From the NCBI RefSeq assembly GCF_024807845.1, contig NZ_JANUEQ010000003.1:558001-622000 (forward strand): a stretch of 64,000 nt of DNA. The letters are read 5' to 3'. Below are positions 59,671 through 64,000 of this stretch, piece by piece. A model generated the notes under the pieces. It saw only the letters and a list, made by a program, of their open reading frames with translations. It was not told the DNA's origin and searched no databases. Origin of the DNA: Klebsiella sp. BIGb0407 (GTDB lineage Bacteria; Pseudomonadota; Gammaproteobacteria; Enterobacterales; Enterobacteriaceae). The translations under genes were made by a program, and so were the position numbers. Every line of letters starts with the position of its first letter. Within the stretch, counting starts at the first letter, position 1.

Positions 59671-62334
59671 GTGAGCCAACGTGGACTGGAAGCGCTACTA
59701 CGCCCGAAATCTATTGCCGTGATTGGGGCATCAGCAAAAAGCCATCGCGCAGGTTATTTGATGATGCGCAACTTACTGGACGGTGGGTTTAATGGCCCTA
59801 TTATGCCCGTCACACCCGCTTATAAAGCAGTGTGTGGCGTACTGGCCTGGCCGGATGTGGCCAGTTTGCCTTTTGCCCCGGACTTAGCGGTTATCTGTAC
59901 CCATTCGCGACGTAATCTCGAATTACTGGAAGCGCTGGGGGAAAAAAACTGCAAGGCATGTATTATTCTGTCGGCTCCTCCGGAACAGCTCCCCGAATTA
60001 CAGGCGGTAGCCACACGCTGGCAAATACGTCTGCTGGGCCCTAATAGTCTTGGCTTACTTGCCCCCTGGCAGGGTCTCAATGCCAGTTTTTCTCCGGTTC
60101 CGATTCAAAAAGGTAAGCTGGCCTTTATTTCTCAGTCTGCCGCTGTGTCTAATACCATTCTGGACTGGGCCCAGCAGCGAGAAATAGGTTTTTCTTGGTT
60201 TATCGCTCTCGGGGATAGCCTGGATACCGACGTTGATGAACTCCTCGACTATCTGGCCCGCGATAGTAAAACCAGCGCAATTTTGCTTTATCTGGAACAT
60301 CTGAGTGATGCCCGGCGTTTTGTCTCCGCCGCCAGAAGCGCCTCGCGTAATAAACCCATTCTGGTTATCAAAAGTGGCCGTAGTGCAAAAGCGCAGACCC
60401 TGTTAAAAACCCATCCAGGACTCGATGCCGCATGGGATGCCGCGATTCAGCGCGCCGGTTTACTTCGGGTGAAAGATACCCATGAACTGTTTTCTGCAGT
60501 AGAAACGTTAAGCCATATGCGTCCGTTGCGCGGCGAGCGATTAATGATCATCAGCAACGGTGCCGCCCCTGCGGCTCTGGCTCTGGATGAGCTTGAGCGT
60601 CGTAACGGAAAGCTTGCCACACTCAGCGAGCAGACGCTGAATCAGCTTAGGGAGTCGCTACCTGCCAGCGTAGAGCTTGGCAACCCTATTGATCTGCGGG
60701 ATGATGCAACGGCAGAACGCTATCTCCAGGCGGTCAAAGCCTTGCTGGATAGCCAGGAAATTGATGCCTTGATGATTATCCACGCCCCGAGCGCAGTAGC
60801 CCCTGGCACCGCCAGCGCTCAGGCGCTTATTGAATTATTACGCAGCCATCCGCGCAGTAAGTATCTCAGCATCATCACTAACTGGTGTGGGGAATACTCC
60901 TCCCAGGAAGCACGACGTTTATTTAGCGACGCCGGTATTCCCACCTATCGTACACCTGAAGGCACTGTCACCGCCTTTATGCATATGGTTGAATACCGCC
61001 GAAATCAGAAACAGCTGCGTGAGACTCCTGCGCTGCCTGCCAATTTAACCGCCAATGCCAATACTGCCCATAATCTGATTCAGCAGGCAATGCAGGAAGG
61101 CGTCACAATGCTGGATACGCATGAGGTTAAACCGATCCTCGAGGCTTATGGCTTAACCACTCTTCCCACCTGGATTGCCAGCGATAGCGCAGAGGCGGTC
61201 TATATTGCGGAACAAATTGGCTATCCGGTGGCGCTAAAATTACGTTCTCCGGATATTCCGCATAAGTCGGATGTCCAGGGCGTGATGTTATATCTGAGAA
61301 CTGCCAGTGAGGTTCAGCAGGCAGCGGAAGCCATTATTGACAGGGTAAAAATGACCTGGCCTCAGGCGCGTATTCATGGCTTATTGGTTCAGGGAATGGC
61401 TAATCGTGCAGGAGCTCAAGAACTACGAGTGGTGGTCGAACATGATCCTATCTTTGGCCCGCTGATTATGCTGGGTGAGGGAGGTGTCGACTGGCGTCCT
61501 AATCAGCAGGCTGCTGTCGCTCTGCCGCCTTTAAATATGAATCTGGCGCGCTACTTAGTCATCCAGGCTATTAAGATGGATAAAATTCGTAGCCGAAGCG
61601 CATTGCGTCCGCTGGATATTGCAGGGCTGAGTACTTTGCTAGTTCAAGTATCAAACCTGATTATAGACTGTCCGGAAATTACTCGTCTCGATATTCATCC
61701 ATTGCTGGCTACCAATGATGAGTTTACGCTGCTGGATGTTACGCTTGAGCTGGCTCCCTTCGAGGGCGATGCTGATGCCCGGCTTGCAGTACGCCCCTAT
61801 CCCCATCAGCTTGAAGAACATGTTCAGCTTAAAAATGGCGAGCACTGTTTATTCCGCCCTATCCTCCCTGAAGATGAACCGTTATTGCAGCAATTTATTG
61901 CCCAGGTCACAAAAGAGGATCTGTACTATCGTTACTTTAACGAAATCAACGAATTTACCCACGATGATTTAGCCAATATGACGCAGATAGATTACGATCG
62001 CGAAATGGCATTTGTGGCGATTCGTCAGAATGCTGGCAAAGAAGAGATCCTCGGTGTCACCCGGGCAATTTCAGATCCTGATAATCTTGATGCTGAGTTT
62101 GCGGTACTGGTTCGATCGGACTTAAAGGGTTTGGGACTAGGTCGTCGTTTGCTGGAAAAACTGATCATTTATACCCGGGACCACGGGTTGGAGAAACTCA
62201 ATGGGATCACCATGCCAAACAACCGCGGAATGATAACTCTGGCCCGTAAGCTGGGCTTTATCGTCGATATTCAGCTGGAAGATGGTATTGTCAGTTTGAC
62301 TTTACCCTTAGCTAAAATTGAGATTAGACAATAA
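59671..62334 (+). CDS. patZ: Protein lysine acetyltransferase PatZ (Pka)
   Basis: Gcn5-type acetyltransferase that acetylates acetyl-CoA synthetase and other proteins. The protein has 887 residues. The N-terminal part (about 1-700) resembles ADP-forming acyl-CoA synthetase, with CoA-binding and ATP-grasp folds (IAVIGASAKSHRAGY, ALKLRSPDIPHKSD). The GNAT domain is at about 725-880, with AcCoA-binding SDLKGLGLGRRLLEKL. I start at GTG 59671, which has GGGAG 6 nt upstream and matches SQRGLEALLRP of E. coli. Confidence 0.94.
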   Translation: MSQRGLEALLRPKSIAVIGASAKSHRAGYLMMRNLLDGGFNGPIMPVTPAYKAVCGVLAWPDVASLPFAPDLAVICTHSRRNLELLEALGEKNCKACIILSAPPEQLPELQAVATRWQIRLLGPNSLGLLAPWQGLNASFSPVPIQKGKLAFISQSAAVSNTILDWAQQREIGFSWFIALGDSLDTDVDELLDYLARDSKTSAILLYLEHLSDARRFVSAARSASRNKPILVIKSGRSAKAQTLLKTHPGLDAAWDAAIQRAGLLRVKDTHELFSAVETLSHMRPLRGERLMIISNGAAPAALALDELERRNGKLATLSEQTLNQLRESLPASVELGNPIDLRDDATAERYLQAVKALLDSQEIDALMIIHAPSAVAPGTASAQALIELLRSHPRSKYLSIITNWCGEYSSQEARRLFSDAGIPTYRTPEGTVTAFMHMVEYRRNQKQLRETPALPANLTANANTAHNLIQQAMQEGVTMLDTHEVKPILEAYGLTTLPTWIASDSAEAVYIAEQIGYPVALKLRSPDIPHKSDVQGVMLYLRTASEVQQAAEAIIDRVKMTWPQARIHGLLVQGMANRAGAQELRVVVEHDPIFGPLIMLGEGGVDWRPNQQAAVALPPLNMNLARYLVIQAIKMDKIRSRSALRPLDIAGLSTLLVQVSNLIIDCPEITRLDIHPLLATNDEFTLLDVTLELAPFEGDADARLAVRPYPHQLEEHVQLKNGEHCLFRPILPEDEPLLQQFIAQVTKEDLYYRYFNEINEFTHDDLANMTQIDYDREMAFVAIRQNAGKEEILGVTRAISDPDNLDAEFAVLVRSDLKGLGLGRRLLEKLIIYTRDHGLEKLNGITMPNNRGMITLARKLGFIVDIQLEDGIVSLTLPLAKIEIRQ

Positions 62335-62442
62335 AGTAAGGTAAAACAGCATCACTTTGTCAGGTAGTAGTGATATTATCAGCAAGTTATGACATCTGGA
62401 TTTTCAGAAGGCCATCCATGAACAGAGAAGATATGCACTGTG

Positions 62443-63798
62443 ATGTTGTCTAAATTTAAGCGATATAAACATCAACAACACCTTGCTCAGTTACCTAAGC
62501 TTTCTCAATCGGTTGATGATGTAAAAACCCTTTTCTCCCCGGCTGAGTTCCGAGAGACGTTGTTGCGTGAAATTGCTAATGCAAGAAAGCGTATTACTAT
62601 TGTCGCACTCTACCTGGAACAGGATGAGGCGGGCCAAAGTATTCTTTCTGCGCTATATCAGGCAAAGCAACAGCATCCTGAGCTGAATATCACCATTCTG
62701 GTGGACTGGCATCGTGCCCAGCGCGGACGCATTGGTGTTGAAGCAACCAACACCAATGCGGACTGGTATCACCGTATGGCTGAGCAGCACCCGGATATGG
62801 ATATTCCGGTCTATGGTGTGCCGGTAAATACCCGGGAAGCACTGGGTGTGTTGCACTTTAAAGGGTTTATTATTGATGACTCGGTAGTTTACAGCGGTGC
62901 CAGTATTAACGATGTCTACCTGCATCAGCAGGATAAATATCGCTACGACCGCTATCACCTCATCCATAATCCTAAGCTGGCTGATACCCTATCGGACTGG
63001 ATCAACCAATATCTGGTTCGTGGTCGTGCCGTACACCGGCTGGACTCACCTACGCGTCCGAAGAGCCCGGATATCAAAAGTGATATTCGTCAGTATCGTC
63101 AGGAACTACGTGATACCGGTTTTACCTTCGAGGGTGATGCTGATAACGACAGTCTTGCTATTACGCCGCTGGTTGGCCTGGGCAAGACGAGTAGCCTGAA
63201 TAAGGCGATATCTCATTTAATACCTTGTACTGAGCGTAAGCTGGTTATTTGCACCCCTTATTTCAACCTGCCAGCTGTGCTGGTACGCGGTATTATTAAG
63301 CTGCTGCGTGAAGGTAAACAGGTCGAAATTATTGTCGGTGATAAGACTGCGAATGATTTTTATATTCCTGAAGATCAGCCGTTTAAAATTATCGGCGCGC
63401 TCCCTTATCTCTACGAGATTAATTTACGTCGCTTCCTGAGCCGCCTTCAGTATTACGTTAGCAGTGAGCAGCTGACCGTACGCCTGTGGAAAGATGATGA
63501 CAATACTTATCACTTAAAAGGGATGTGGGTGGACGATCGGTGGATGTTGCTGACAGGCAATAACCTTAACCCACGCGCCTGGCGTCTCGACTTAGAGAAT
63601 GCCTTATTGATTCATGATCCTAAGCAAGAGCTGGCTGAGCTACGTACTAAAGAACTGGATCTGATCCGGACTCATACCACGGTAGTGCACCATTATCGTG
63701 ATCTGGAAAGTATCGCCGAATATCCGGTAAAAGTACGCAAGTTGATTCGCCGTCTACGTCGTATCCGTGTTGATCGATTGATCAGCAGGATCCTCTAG
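62443..63798 (+). CDS. pssA: Phosphatidylserine synthase
   Basis: Phospholipase-D-family enzyme that makes phosphatidylserine from CDP-diacylglycerol and serine, leading to phosphatidylethanolamine. The protein has 451 residues, as in E. coli. Two HKD-type motifs are seen: HFKGFIIDD (H138, K140, D145) and HLKGMWVDDRWMLLTGNN. The C-terminus is strongly basic (KLIRRLRRIRVDRL) for membrane contact. A GTG one codon upstream is possible. Confidence 0.96.
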   Translation: MLSKFKRYKHQQHLAQLPKLSQSVDDVKTLFSPAEFRETLLREIANARKRITIVALYLEQDEAGQSILSALYQAKQQHPELNITILVDWHRAQRGRIGVEATNTNADWYHRMAEQHPDMDIPVYGVPVNTREALGVLHFKGFIIDDSVVYSGASINDVYLHQQDKYRYDRYHLIHNPKLADTLSDWINQYLVRGRAVHRLDSPTRPKSPDIKSDIRQYRQELRDTGFTFEGDADNDSLAITPLVGLGKTSSLNKAISHLIPCTERKLVICTPYFNLPAVLVRGIIKLLREGKQVEIIVGDKTANDFYIPEDQPFKIIGALPYLYEINLRRFLSRLQYYVSSEQLTVRLWKDDDNTYHLKGMWVDDRWMLLTGNNLNPRAWRLDLENALLIHDPKQELAELRTKELDLIRTHTTVVHHYRDLESIAEYPVKVRKLIRRLRRIRVDRLISRIL

Positions 63799-63827
63799 AA
63801 CCCGGATGATGAAAAGATAACAACTAA

Positions 63828-63852
63828 AAACCCTGTCATGCAGGGTTTTTTT
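63828..63852 (+). terminator. pssA rho-independent terminator
   Basis: AAACCCTG (63828-63835) pairs with CAGGGTTT (63841-63848) over a 5-nt loop and continues into a T-run. Confidence 0.92.
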
Positions 63853-63868
63853 ATGCCCGAGGTTTGCT

Positions 63869-64000
63869 ATGAAGAGACTGATATTACCCACCGTTTTTCT
63901 ACTCGCTGGTTGTAGCCATACCGCTCATGACCAGTGGAGCGGCCAGGATAAAGCCCAGCATTTTATTGCATCAGCTATTTTGACAGCTGCAGGGAGTGAA
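63869..64000 (+). CDS. yfiM: YfiM family lipoprotein, 3' end outside window
   Basis: First 44 codons of a lipoprotein. The signal peptide [15 protein letters not shown] has lipobox LAGC with acylated C15, and [18 protein letters not shown] matches E. coli YfiM. GAGG lies 6 nt upstream. In E. coli the gene also follows pssA. The function is not well defined. Confidence 0.88.
   Translation, partial: MKRLILPTVFLLAGCSHTAHDQWSGQDKAQHFIASAILTAAGSE

Overview
The window is chromosomal DNA of a member of the order Enterobacterales. Almost every gene outside two short accessory segments is recognisable as the counterpart of an Escherichia coli gene, in nearly the order of the E. coli hscA to pssA region, with matching protein lengths and catalytic residues. 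It is not E. coli or Salmonella itself. The hmp gene normally found between glyA and glnB is absent, and a gal operon plus a galactan-utilisation (gan) cluster sits between srmB and grcA. A glycosyltransferase gene lies between yfhH and yfhL, a zevAB-like metal-transport pair lies beside hcaT, and copies of a short terminal-inverted-repeat element occur between genes. I cannot name the genus from the sequence alone.

Layout. 1-4780 (minus): the iron-sulfur assembly operon iscR-iscS-iscU-iscA-hscB-hscA (hscA runs off the left edge), preceded by trmJ. 4896-8518: suhB (plus), then hcaT-zevA-zevB as a tight minus-strand operon. 8781-14967: glyA with a PurR site, glnB, the glrK-qseG-glrR two-component operon, and upstream of it the GlmY small RNA with a sigma-54 promoter and three GlrR sites. 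14988-24793: purL, mltF, tadA, pgpC, yfhH, an accessory glycosyltransferase, yfhL. 24790-34267 (minus): acpS, pdxJ, recO, era, rnc, lepB, lepA, then rseC, rseB, rseA, rpoE with a sigma-E promoter inside a candidate rseD. 34805-38747: nadB, trmN, srmB.

38851-54759 is the most interesting part: galETKM followed by ganK, ganEFGAB, an orphan phosphotransferase IIB domain, ganL and ganR. Together these genes can take in galactan oligosaccharides through the outer membrane (GanL), cut them (GanA, secreted), import them by ABC transport (GanEFGK), release galactose (GanB) and feed it into the Leloir pathway (GalM, GalK, GalT, GalE). The gal promoter keeps the E. coli layout of two GalR operators and a CRP site. 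GanR is a close relative of LacI with the same recognition-helix residues and a C-terminal leucine-rich helix. The ganL promoter region has a lac-like arrangement: a CRP-like site near -61, a lac-operator-like site near +11, and a second inverted operator copy about 140 bp away. This regulatory reading is inference from sequence and has not been tested.

54947-64000: a flavin reductase, grcA with two FNR sites, ung, yfiF, a repeat element directly 5' of trxC, then trxC, tapT, patZ, pssA and the start of yfiM. No tRNA, rRNA, CRISPR array, transposase or prophage gene was seen.
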